Of a stretch of DNA of 10,366 nucleotides, positions 1 through 6,479 are shown in pieces. Source of the DNA: Chthoniobacterales bacterium (GTDB lineage Bacteria; Verrucomicrobiota; Verrucomicrobiia; Chthoniobacterales; JACTMZ01); the NCBI GenBank assembly GCA_017853515.1, contig JAFMJK010000063.1:1-10366 (forward strand), in the 5' to 3' direction. Each line of letters starts with the position of its first letter. Position 1 is the first letter of the stretch. Below the pieces are notes generated by a model that saw only the letters and a program-made list of their open reading frames with translations, ran no database searches and was not told the origin of the DNA. The position numbers were made by a program, and so were the translations under genes.

Positions 1-21
1 GCCGACCCTACCGAGGGGTGT

Positions 22-71
22 GAAAAGTCGAAAAACTTTTCGTGATTGGTATTATAGCAGTGCAATACCAA
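22..71. repeat. Two adjacent hairpin-forming inverted repeats
   Basis: The first inverted repeat has arms GAAAAGT (22-28) and ACTTTTC (35-41) around a 6-nt loop. The second has arms TTGGTATT (46-53) and AATACCAA (64-71) around a 10-nt loop. Both are perfect. They lie in non-coding sequence downstream of the minus-strand SDR gene and start the hairpin-rich stretch that runs to about position 250. Neither is followed by a clean T-run on either strand, so they are not obvious intrinsic terminators. No function can be assigned. Confidence 0.6.
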
Positions 72-94
72 CCCCGGAAAAGATCTGGGGGTAG

Positions 95-150
95 GGACAC
101 GCGGCTCGCGTGTCCGTTGGAAATAAAGCGGACGAGCGAGCCGCTCGTCC
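95..150. repeat. REP-like inverted pair of GC-rich hairpins
   Basis: Hairpin 1 has arms GGACACGCG (95-103) and CGCGTGTCC (107-115) with loop GCT. Hairpin 2 has arms GGACGAGCG (130-138) and CGCTCGTCC (142-150) with loop AGC. Each has a perfect 9-bp stem and a 3-nt loop. Hairpin 2 equals the reverse complement of hairpin 1 except at two stem positions, and both changes are matched on the opposite arm so pairing is kept. A 14-nt spacer separates them, and the outer flanks (GTAGGG and CCCTGC) are also near-complementary. This is the layout of paired REP/BIME-type intergenic repeats. Assignment to a repeat family is inference, since only one copy is visible in this window. Confidence 0.7.
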
Positions 151-181
151 CTGCCTCGGGCAACAAAGGCTAGCCCGCATA

Positions 182-225
182 TTTCACCGTGTGAAAGTTG
201 CGATCCCATGACGCAAAGTCATGGG
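182..225. repeat. Two further perfect inverted repeats downstream of SDR gene
   Basis: TTTCAC (182-187) pairs with GTGAAA (191-196) across a 3-nt loop. CCCATGAC (205-212) pairs with GTCATGGG (218-225) across the 5-nt loop GCAAA. The second lies about 24 bp beyond the SDR stop codon, so it could act as a transcript 3'-end stem for the minus-strand rpsU-SDR mRNA. It lacks a downstream U-tract when read on the minus strand, so it is not a standard intrinsic terminator. It may instead be part of the same repeat cluster as the hairpins at 22-150. Confidence 0.55.
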
Positions 226-248
226 CGGCGCTTCGGCCATCGTGGTAG

Positions 249-1100
249 CTACGACTTTTCCGAAACCGCATCAAGCGCGTCGATCACCGTCGGATAACGC
301 GGGGTCCATCCTGCGGCGCGCAATTTCCTGTTGGCCACGCGTTTGCCGGTGACGGGGATCCGGCGGTCGGAGTCCGCCGCTACATCGGGGAGAGGGGAGC
401 CATTGCGGATGGCCTCGGCCAGTTCCGCGCGGCGCACGGGACGGTCGTCGACCGCATTCCAGATTCCGCCGAGGCTCAGGCGGCCGACGTGATGCAGCGC
501 GGCAGCGGCATCGTCACGGTGGATGAAATTGATGAATCCGTCGGGATCGCCGGACGTGGGCGCGCCGGTGCGCGCGGCCTCGATGAATCTGGTGCGGCCC
601 GGACCGTAAATGCCTCCCAAGCGCACCACCGCACCACCCGCCCCGAGCGCCAGACGTTCAGCCTCGAGGAGCACGTCCCCGGTCGGGGTTCCGCCGGTGG
701 GCGATTCTTCGGTCACCACGCCGCCGTCGTTCTGCGGATAGACCGAGGTGCTCCCGGTAAAGACGCAGAACCGCGGATGCAACACTGCAAGCAGGTTGCG
801 CAAAGTTTCCACATAGGTGATGCGGTAGGCGTCCGCATCGCGTCCGCCGTGTCCGCTCAGGCAATGGACGAGGAGATCGGGCGCGTGCTTGCCCGGAAAG
901 AGGCGCTCCAATTCGGCGCGGTCCGCGGCGTTGACCGCAAGGACCTTGTAAGGTTTCCCGGCGAGCCGGCGCGCCGATTCCTCCGAGGAAACCAGTCCGG
1001 TGACCTCCGCCCCTTCCCGGCAAAAAAAATCCGCGCATCTTTCGCCGGTATAACCGCAACCGGCGACGTAGATGCGCGGAGTGTGTGATCCTTGGTTCAG
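249..1100 (-). CDS. Atypical SDR / NAD(P)-binding epimerase-like protein (YeeZ/SDR_a4-like)
   Basis: This is a Rossmann-fold protein of the extended/atypical short-chain dehydrogenase group, probably a cytoplasmic NAD(P)-dependent oxidoreductase or epimerase-like enzyme with unknown substrate. Read from 1100 it has 283 residues. The nucleotide-binding motif AGCGYTGERC sits near residues 13-22, with G14-x-G16-x2-G19. Then come TGSTSVY (about 115-121), GGIYGPGR (about 161-168), INFIHRDD and WNAVDDRPV, an order typical of SDR_a4/YeeZ-like proteins. The usual YxxxK catalytic pair of extended SDRs is not evident: that region reads PTGDVLLEAE. No ATG, GTG or TTG precedes the glycine motif. The first such codon is TTG at 911, which would delete the cofactor site. 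I therefore place the start at CTG 1100-1098, overlapping the rpsU stop as CTGA. ATC at 1073 is an alternative. Function is confident to family level only. Confidence 0.8.
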   Translation of the reverse strand: MNQGSHTPRIYVAGCGYTGERCADFFCREGAEVTGLVSSEESARRLAGKPYKVLAVNAADRAELERLFPGKHAPDLLVHCLSGHGGRDADAYRITYVETLRNLLAVLHPRFCVFTGSTSVYPQNDGGVVTEESPTGGTPTGDVLLEAERLALGAGGAVVRLGGIYGPGRTRFIEAARTGAPTSGDPDGFINFIHRDDAAAALHHVGRLSLGGIWNAVDDRPVRRAELAEAIRNGSPLPDVAADSDRRIPVTGKRVANRKLRAAGWTPRYPTVIDALDAVSEKS

Positions 1101-1294
1101 GAAAGGTTGAAGCGGAACTTCATCTTCGCGCGCTTGGCATTGGCTTTGGCTTTGCGGCGCGTCTTCTGTGTCGGGGTCTCGTAGGCGCGCAGGCGGCGCA
1201 CTTCATCCATGATCCCCTCGGAGTCCAATTTCGCTTTCAGGCGCTTGATGGCGCGGTCGATGGATTCTCCTTTGCGAACGATGACTTCGGGCAT
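1097..1294 (-). CDS. rpsU: 30S ribosomal protein bS21
   Basis: The gene encodes a 65-residue, strongly basic protein matching ribosomal protein bS21, a late-assembling small-subunit protein near the mRNA exit/anti-Shine-Dalgarno region. It opens MPEVIVRKGESIDRAIKRLK, which is the conserved bS21 start, followed by RRLRAYETPTQKTRRKAKA and a Lys/Arg-rich helix. Length is normal for the family. The ATG at 1294 is supported by a good Shine-Dalgarno sequence about 10 nt upstream. Its TGA overlaps the proposed CTG start of the downstream SDR gene, so the two are probably transcribed together. Identification is firm. Confidence 0.95.
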   Translation of the reverse strand: MPEVIVRKGESIDRAIKRLKAKLDSEGIMDEVRRLRAYETPTQKTRRKAKANAKRAKMKFRFNLS

Positions 1295-1302
1295 TAGTAG
1301 CT

Positions 1303-1313
1303 CACTTCCTTTC
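1303..1313 (-). promoter_or_regulatory. Ribosome binding site of rpsU
   Basis: On the minus strand the sequence GAAAGGAAGTG precedes the rpsU ATG, with AGGAAG ending 10 nt before the start codon. It is the clearest Shine-Dalgarno sequence in the window. Most of the other genes here have none that is obvious, which makes this site noteworthy and fixes the rpsU start. Confidence 0.6.
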
Positions 1314-1336
1314 TATGGTGTCTTTGCGACGGGTAA

Positions 1337-1366
1337 AGGCTAGGAGGTCGGCTGGAAGGACGTCAA
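1337..1366 (-). promoter_or_regulatory. Candidate promoter for rpsU-SDR
   Basis: A minus-strand TTGACG (1361-1366) matches five of six bases of a sigma-70 -35 box. Eighteen bases later lies TAGCCT (1337-1342), a weak -10 box. An AT-rich stretch lies just upstream. Transcription would begin roughly 35 nt before the rpsU ATG. The -10 match is poor, so this is only a candidate. Confidence 0.25.
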
Positions 1367-1379
1367 ATTATTATTTTAA

Positions 1380-1396
1380 TCGTTGTATAACAACGA
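1380..1396. promoter_or_regulatory. 17-bp palindrome upstream of rpsU
   Basis: TCGTTGT (1380-1386) and ACAACGA (1390-1396) form perfect 7-bp arms around ATA, in the AT-rich gap between the pyrophosphatase stop and rpsU. It is about 14 bp upstream of the candidate -35 box. It could be an operator, or the stem of a weak terminator for the pyrophosphatase transcript, since an AT-rich but not U-pure run follows on the minus strand. The sequence alone does not decide between these. Confidence 0.4.
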
Positions 1397-1468
1397 CTTA
1401 AGCCATTATTTGCACCCCGTGAACCAGCCCCTCTCGGGCCTTTTTGGCGTCATCCGGACCCGCTCCGG

Positions 1469-3115
1469 CTAGCGCATCGCCGCCAAGCACTCGGTCAGGT
1501 AGGGAAGCAGCTGCTTTTTGCGCGAAACCACGCCCTCGAGGAACCATACGCGGTCCGACTGCTCGGGGTAATTGATGGTGCGGAGAAAATCCGGGTCGCC
1601 CTCGGCCAGGAGGTAGGAATTCTGCATGTTGATATCGGTGACCAGCAGCGCGGCGAAGAGCAGGTCGCCGCCCGCGGTGCGTTCGCGCAGGGCGGAAAGC
1701 AGCGCTTCCCGCTTCTCGTCGAAACTCGCGAAAGTGACTTCCTCGATCTGCGCCACGCTGAACTTCATGCCGTTCTCCTCGTAGTCCTTGCTGTCGGCGC
1801 GCACGGCCTGTTGCGGGGTGAGGGTGAGCAAGGGGGAACCCACGGAGAAAATCTCGGAGGCCAGATCGGCGGCCGTAATGCCCGCCGGGTCGCCCAGCTC
1901 GCGGAGGAATCGACGGTCGATGTCGGTGGTGGTCGGCGAAGTGCCGTTCAGCGTGTCGGAAATGATCCCGGCCATGAGCAGACCCGCCATGGAGCGGTTC
2001 GGCACGAGGCCGTTGCGGGCATAAAGATCGGCCACCAGCGTGCAGGTCGAACCGACGGGCTGGTTGATGAAAAGAATGGGAGCCTCCGTGGGCATGTTGC
2101 CCAGGCGGTGGTGATCGAGGATCTCGACGATCGGCAACTCCGCCGCGCCGTGGACCGCCTGCGACAGTTCGTTGTGGTCCACCAGCACCAATTGCCGGGC
2201 GGGGGGCTTGAGGAAATCACTCTTGGAAACAATGCCCTCGAGCAGGCCGTCCCCGTCGATGACCGGATAAATGAAGCTGTTGGACAGCGCCGCCGCTTTG
2301 CGGGCCGCCGCCAGGGTCATGTCCGCGTCGAAATGCACGGGGGATGCCTCGAGCACGTGGCTGACGATGACCGAACCGCGGGCGAAAATCACGCTGGTTG
2401 CCGTGTCGTAGGGCGAAACGACCACCGATGTCCCGCGCTCGCGCGCCTCCCCGACAATCTCCGCCGCCGGCCTCATCCCGCCAGTGACCACGATGGCCTT
2501 CACGCCGGCTGCCACGGCGGCGCGCTGCACGTTGGCCCGGTCGCCGACGAAAACCACGGTGCGCGCCGGATCCGAGTCATTCAGCCTTCCGGCAAAGGTT
2601 TCGACGTCCATGGCGGCGACGACCAGCGTGTGTTCCTCCTCCTCGTCCGGAAGCGGACCGTTGAGCGGCGTGCCACCGAACGTGTCGACGATGCCGGTCA
2701 GCGTGGCGCGCACCTGGCGCGCCTGCGCGGCCCGCTCGCGGGACGGCAGCACGAGGCCGAGAAGTTTGTTCTCGCTGATGACGCCGAGAAAGCGCCGGTC
2801 CGAGTCATTGACCGGAAGGGCGCGCAAGCCCCGCGCCACCATCACGGAGAGCGCGTCGGCCACGGGCCTGTCCGGATGCGCCCACAAGTAATCCGTGACC
2901 ATGACGTCCCGGACACGCGGAGTGGCATCGGGCAAAAAGTCGGGCTGGGGGACGCGGAATTTTTCCAGGACGAAGGAGATGCGCTCGTTGAGCGCACCGG
3001 CACGGGCGGCGCGGACGTTTTGCACGCCGAGGCGTTCCTTGAGTGTCGCATAGGCCACCGCCGAGCAGATCGAATCCATATCGGGGTTGCGGTGTCCGAT
3101 GACGATTGTTTCCAT
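1469..3115 (-). CDS. Manganese-dependent inorganic pyrophosphatase with CBS and DRTGG domains (family II)
   Basis: This is a 548-residue cytoplasmic family II (DHH) inorganic pyrophosphatase, hydrolysing PPi to two phosphates with Mn2+ or Co2+. The N-terminal DHH part begins METIVIGHRNPDMDSICSAV, with metal ligands H8, D12 and D14. A first CBS motif occupies about 70-120, a DRTGG-like region about 125-240, and a second CBS motif about 245-303. The DHH domain resumes with LVDHNE (311-316) and DHHRLGN (334-340). A DHHA2 domain follows to the end, with the substrate-binding SRKKQ at 531-535. This length and order match CBS-DRTGG pyrophosphatases, which in studied members are controlled by adenine nucleotides, with diadenosine polyphosphates as activators. 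The protein appears intact with all motifs present. The ATG at 3115 leaves the metal motif at its usual distance from the N-terminus, although no clear Shine-Dalgarno precedes it. It diverges from the symporter gene. Confidence 0.93.
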   Translation of the reverse strand: METIVIGHRNPDMDSICSAVAYATLKERLGVQNVRAARAGALNERISFVLEKFRVPQPDFLPDATPRVRDVMVTDYLWAHPDRPVADALSVMVARGLRALPVNDSDRRFLGVISENKLLGLVLPSRERAAQARQVRATLTGIVDTFGGTPLNGPLPDEEEEHTLVVAAMDVETFAGRLNDSDPARTVVFVGDRANVQRAAVAAGVKAIVVTGGMRPAAEIVGEARERGTSVVVSPYDTATSVIFARGSVIVSHVLEASPVHFDADMTLAAARKAAALSNSFIYPVIDGDGLLEGIVSKSDFLKPPARQLVLVDHNELSQAVHGAAELPIVEILDHHRLGNMPTEAPILFINQPVGSTCTLVADLYARNGLVPNRSMAGLLMAGIISDTLNGTSPTTTDIDRRFLRELGDPAGITAADLASEIFSVGSPLLTLTPQQAVRADSKDYEENGMKFSVAQIEEVTFASFDEKREALLSALRERTAGGDLLFAALLVTDINMQNSYLLAEGDPDFLRTINYPEQSDRVWFLEGVVSRKKQLLPYLTECLAAMR

Positions 3116-3193
3116 GGCGGTGCTCGGTTGTGGCGCGCTGGTCTCTTTCTGCTCGCGCGGTCTGCCACTCTAACAGAGACTCCCCGCCGGTAA
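3116..3193. promoter_or_regulatory. Divergent intergenic region (pyrophosphatase / symporter)
   Basis: These 78 bp separate two genes transcribed away from each other, so they should hold both promoters. I see no convincing -35/-10 pair on either strand. The only symmetry is a spaced inverted repeat, GTCTCT near 3141 and AGAGAC near 3175, which is too short to call an operator. Confidence 0.35.
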
Positions 3194-4882
3194 ATGCCTC
3201 TTGCGCGGCCCGCCGCGCAGGCGAGACACAAAATTACGCCTCCCGTGCAGACCGCCCTTGTCATCGATGCCATCGTTGTCGCGATCTACTTCGCGGTGAT
3301 CGTCGGCATCGGTCTGCGCGCCGGCCGGGGCAGCAACAGCCTGCAGGAGTTCACCCTCGGGGGACACAAGATCCCGTGGTGGGCCGTGCTCGCTTCGATC
3401 ATCGCGGCGGAAACCAGCGCGGCGACCTTCCTCGGCGCGCCGGCCGAGGGATTCAAAACCCGCAGTTTCGCCTACGCGCAACTGGCCATCGGCACGGTCA
3501 TCGCGCGCTTCATCATCGCCTACCTTTTCATCGCGCCCTACTACAAACACAGGGTCCAGAGCATCTACGAATTCCTCGACCTGCGCTTCGGCCCGCGCAC
3601 GCGCGACATGGCCAGCGCCATCTTCCTCGTCACGCGTGTCCTCGGCATCGGTGTGCGTCTCTATCTCGGCGGCGTGATCATCGTGGTCATCTGGCGTTAT
3701 CTTTATCCCGGTGTGCCGGTGACGCTTGGCACGTATTTCTGGGGAATTCTTTTCACCACGGTGGTGACGACGCTCTACACCGCGGTCGGCGGAATCAAAG
3801 CGGTGGTTTGGACCGATCTGATCCAGGCGTGCCTCATGGTTGGCGCGATTTTCTTCGCCATGGGCGCAGTGTTTTTCTCCATCCCCGGCGGATGGGAAAC
3901 CGTCTCGGCCAGCCTTGCCGCGAATCCGGGCGCGGGCATGTTCCAGACCGGATGGGATGCCTCGAAACCTTTCGGCGAGGCGCTCAAGCAAATGCTCGAG
4001 ACGCCTTACACCATTTTCGCCGCGATCATCGGATCGACGCTTTTCACCATGGCGACGCACGGCACGGACCAGGACATGGTGCAGCGCCTGCTCACGGCGG
4101 AGAATCCGGCCAAGGCCAAGCGCTCGCTCATCGTCAGCGGCTTCGCCGACATTCCCATCGTTCTCGGCTTCCTCGCCATCGGCTTGCTCCTTGCCGTGCA
4201 TTACGAGGTAACGCCCGATCCGAACTTGCCCGCGCAGCACAACGAAGTGTTCGCCTACTACATCGTCAACGAGATGCCGGTGGTCATCCGCGGCCTCATC
4301 GTGGCCGGTGTCTTTGCCACCATGATGGGATCGACCTCCGCCGCGCTCAATGCGCTGGCCACGTCTTTCACCAAGGATTTCTACATTCCCTATCTCGGCG
4401 GGGCGACGGCGTCCGATGCAAAAGCGGTGTCGGTGGTGCGCATTGCCACTGCGGTTTTCGGGGCACTCATGGTCGGTGTGGCCACGGCCGCCGCTTATGC
4501 GGTGCTGCAGACGAATATCACGATCATTCCGCTCGCCCTGGGCATCCTCGGCTACAGCTACGGCAGTTTGCTCGGTGTGTTCCTGCTCGGCATGATCACC
4601 GAGACGCGGGGGAGTGACCGCGCCAATGTCGTGGCCATGATCACCGGCATTTTCGCCGTGCTGGTGCTCTGCAAAGTGAAGATCCCGGCCTTCGAGTTGG
4701 GGGCCCTGCTGCGCGGCGAACTTGTGCCGCAGGAATGGGCCTTCGGTGCCCTGCTCCCCGCGTGGTGGCCGGCCATTGCCTGGCCGTATTACGTGCTCAT
4801 CGGCACAGCGGCCACGGTGGCCGTGGCCGTTCTCTTCCGCTCGCCGGCACGGACCGGTTTTTCCCCCGCCGAAGATTCATGA
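3194..4882 (+). CDS. Sodium/solute symporter (SSS family)
   Basis: A 562-residue inner-membrane protein of the sodium:solute symporter family, with the roughly 13 hydrophobic segments expected of the LeuT-like fold. Diagnostic stretches are LGGHKIPWWAVLASIIAAET (about 55-74), the SSS signature TAVGGIKAVVWTDLIQ (about 196-211), THGTDQDMVQRLL (about 288-300), and MMGSTSAALNALAT (about 377-390), which carries Ser/Thr residues of the kind that form the Na2 site. The substrate (sugar, amino acid, carboxylate or other) cannot be determined from these motifs. The ATG at 3194 gives a hydrophilic 17-residue lead. GTG at 3245 is in frame, would put the start just before the first membrane segment, and is a reasonable alternative. 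Neither has a clear Shine-Dalgarno. The stop overlaps the ATG of the downstream antiporter gene, suggesting co-translation. Confidence 0.9.
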   Translation: MPLARPAAQARHKITPPVQTALVIDAIVVAIYFAVIVGIGLRAGRGSNSLQEFTLGGHKIPWWAVLASIIAAETSAATFLGAPAEGFKTRSFAYAQLAIGTVIARFIIAYLFIAPYYKHRVQSIYEFLDLRFGPRTRDMASAIFLVTRVLGIGVRLYLGGVIIVVIWRYLYPGVPVTLGTYFWGILFTTVVTTLYTAVGGIKAVVWTDLIQACLMVGAIFFAMGAVFFSIPGGWETVSASLAANPGAGMFQTGWDASKPFGEALKQMLETPYTIFAAIIGSTLFTMATHGTDQDMVQRLLTAENPAKAKRSLIVSGFADIPIVLGFLAIGLLLAVHYEVTPDPNLPAQHNEVFAYYIVNEMPVVIRGLIVAGVFATMMGSTSAALNALATSFTKDFYIPYLGGATASDAKAVSVVRIATAVFGALMVGVATAAAYAVLQTNITIIPLALGILGYSYGSLLGVFLLGMITETRGSDRANVVAMITGIFAVLVLCKVKIPAFELGALLRGELVPQEWAFGALLPAWWPAIAWPYYVLIGTAATVAVAVLFRSPARTGFSPAEDS

Positions 4883-5829
4883 CAACTACCGTGCTCATCC
4901 TTGTTCTCGGGCTGGTCCTTCTTTATTTCGGCGCGGAAGGTCTTGTGCGCGGCAGTTCCTCGCTGGCCCTGCGTCTTGGTGTCGGACCGTTGCTCGTCGG
5001 ACTGACCGTTGTCGCCTTCGGCACAAGCACTCCGGAATTGGTGGTGAGCCTGAAAGCCGCCTCGATGGGACAGGGCGATATCAGCGTGGGCAACGTCGTC
5101 GGTTCGAATATTTGCAATATCGGGCTGATCCTCGGTTTTTCGGCGCTGATTGTTCCGATCAAAGTTGCGTCGCAAATCGTTCGCGTCGACACGCCGATCA
5201 TGATCGGCGTAACCGCGCTGGCCCTGGCCTTGCTCTATGACGGCGAGGTCTCGCGCGGCGAAGGCATCGTGCTTTTCGCTCTGCTCGTGGGCTATGTGCT
5301 CTTCAGCATCCGTCTGGCCAAGAAGCAGGCGTCGGATCCGCTGGCCGGTGAATTTACCGAGGAGATCAAAATTTCCAAATGGGGCGTCGGGCAAGACATC
5401 GCCTTGATCCTGGCCGGACTTGTCATGTTGGTCTTCGGTGCCCGCTTTCTCGTCGATGCGGCGATCGACATCGCCAAAGCGGCCGGCCTGAGCGAGGCGG
5501 TCATCGGCCTGACCATCGTGGCTGTCGGGACAAGTCTGCCCGAGTTCGCCACCTCGCTGGTCGCCGCGGTGAAAAAAGAAGCCGACATCGCCGTGGGCAA
5601 TGTCGTCGGGAGCAACATCTTCAATATTCTCGGGATCCTCGGGATTTCTGCGGCCGTCACGCCGCTTTCCTCGGCCGGCATCACCGCGATCGATCTCGGT
5701 GTGATGATGCTTTTCGCCCTGGTCCTCTGGATTTTCTCGCGCACCGGTTTCCGTATCACCAGAGCCGAAGGCTCGGTCATGCTCGTCGGCTATGCGGCGT
5801 ATGTCGCGTGGCTCGTGGCCCGCGTTTGA
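4879..5829 (+). CDS. Calcium/sodium antiporter (CaCA family, YrbG-like)
   Basis: A 316-residue inner-membrane cation exchanger of the Ca2+:cation antiporter superfamily. It carries both inverted alpha-repeats. Repeat 1 has GLTVVAFGTSTPE (about 41-53) followed by GNVVGSNICNIGLILG (about 71-86). Repeat 2 has GLTIVAVGTSLPE (about 210-222) followed by GNVVGSNIFNILGILG (about 240-255). The acidic residues of the two GTSxPE motifs are those that bind cations in characterised members. A hydrophilic linker at about 146-168 separates the halves. About ten membrane segments and the length are normal for the bacterial YrbG group. The start ATG lies inside the symporter stop (ATGA), so translation is probably coupled. 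Whether it moves Na+/Ca2+, K+ or H+ is inferred only from family. Confidence 0.92.
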   Translation: MTTTVLILVLGLVLLYFGAEGLVRGSSSLALRLGVGPLLVGLTVVAFGTSTPELVVSLKAASMGQGDISVGNVVGSNICNIGLILGFSALIVPIKVASQIVRVDTPIMIGVTALALALLYDGEVSRGEGIVLFALLVGYVLFSIRLAKKQASDPLAGEFTEEIKISKWGVGQDIALILAGLVMLVFGARFLVDAAIDIAKAAGLSEAVIGLTIVAVGTSLPEFATSLVAAVKKEADIAVGNVVGSNIFNILGILGISAAVTPLSSAGITAIDLGVMMLFALVLWIFSRTGFRITRAEGSVMLVGYAAYVAWLVARV

Positions 5830-5840
5830 CGGCTCAAACG
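5823..5840. terminator. Palindrome spanning two convergent stop codons
   Basis: CGTTTGA (5823-5829) and TCAAACG (5834-5840) are perfect 7-bp inverted arms around CGGC. The left arm ends with the TGA of the antiporter gene, and the right arm begins with the complement of the exoD TGA. A short hairpin would form in both mRNAs. No T-run follows on either strand, so a true bidirectional terminator is uncertain. Confidence 0.35.
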
Positions 5841-6469
5841 GACTTCGGCGCGAAGTAGCCGACGATTTCCGCGCCGCCCCACACCAACGCTCCGAAAAAA
5901 ACGAGCGTGAGGAGAAAAGTCAAACCCGAAGCGATGAGGCAGTAACCGTCGCGCTCGGAGTAAGCCGAGGCGGCCAGAACAACGGTGAGGGCGGGAAGCA
6001 TGTTCGTTCCCGGTATGGGCAGCGGCAGAAGCAGGAGGAGTCCGCAAACGCAGATGGCGAATCCTGTGAGGAATTGCAGGTAGGGAAGTTCGAACAGACG
6101 CACCAGGCGCGGGTGGAGCAGTCTTTCGAAAATGCTGAGCGCTCGGGCGCCGCCGCGCAGGACCGCGGGGAGGAAATTGCCGGTCAGTTTGGTGGCCAGC
6201 AAACGTCGCGGCATCCACGGGTTCTGGCGGAAGGCGAAGCGCAATCCGAGCAACGCGATGGCCACGCCGAGCGGCGTGGAGAGTCCGGGCAAAGGGACCG
6301 GTTGACACATGGGGAGGGCGAGAATGACAAGGAAAAGAGTATACACCCTTCCCTCAAGCTGCTCCATCAGGCCACCCAGCGTGAGTTCGGCAGCCTCCTC
6401 GCTGTCCGCCAAACGGCGCAATTGCTCGGAGAGCCGCTGCGGTTTTTCGTCTGCGTTGTCCTTTGTCAC
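5834..6469 (-). CDS. ExoD family integral membrane protein
   Basis: A 211-residue membrane protein of the ExoD family, named after the Rhizobium gene affecting exopolysaccharide production and alkali tolerance; the biochemical role of the family is not well defined. A hydrophilic N-terminus (about 1-35) with LSEQLRRLADSEEAAELTLG leads into GRVYTLFLVILALPMCQPVPLPG, the typical ExoD core, then STPLGVAIALLGLRFAFRQ, the hydrophobic LLLLLPLPIPGTNMLPAL, and C-terminal membrane segments. Length agrees with the family. I chose GTG at 6469 because the frame further upstream only overlaps the permease gene and reads as non-protein-like sequence. An AGAGG lies only 2 nt before this GTG, so TTG codons slightly downstream remain possible. 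It follows the permease stop by 10 nt, which implies the same transcript. Confidence 0.85.
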   Translation of the reverse strand: MTKDNADEKPQRLSEQLRRLADSEEAAELTLGGLMEQLEGRVYTLFLVILALPMCQPVPLPGLSTPLGVAIALLGLRFAFRQNPWMPRRLLATKLTGNFLPAVLRGGARALSIFERLLHPRLVRLFELPYLQFLTGFAICVCGLLLLLPLPIPGTNMLPALTVVLAASAYSERDGYCLIASGLTFLLTLVFFGALVWGGAEIVGYFAPKSV

Positions 6470-6479
6470 GGCCTCTTTT

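Noticed and set aside
1..248. CRISPR array or tRNA in the hairpin-rich start region
   Set aside because: There are no regularly spaced direct repeats and no cloverleaf with anticodon and T-loop consensus; the structures are isolated inverted repeats.
1427..1445. Possible plus-strand intrinsic terminator: GCCC/GGGC stem followed by TTTTT
   Set aside because: The stem is only 4 bp and there is no plus-strand gene upstream to terminate; on the minus strand the T-run is an A-run before the stem.
1454..1468. CCGGA/TCCGG hairpin directly after the pyrophosphatase stop
   Set aside because: A 5-bp stem with no U-tract in a GC-rich genome is too easily found by chance to call a terminator.
3141..3180. 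GTCTCT...AGAGAC spaced inverted repeat in the divergent promoter gap
   Set aside because: Six-base arms nearly 30 bp apart are expected by chance and no regulator is encoded nearby.
1811..3193. Long plus-strand open frame (460 codons) opposite the pyrophosphatase gene
   Set aside because: It is antisense to a clear family II pyrophosphatase; its His/Arg/Gly-rich translation matches no known domain and reflects high GC codon bias.
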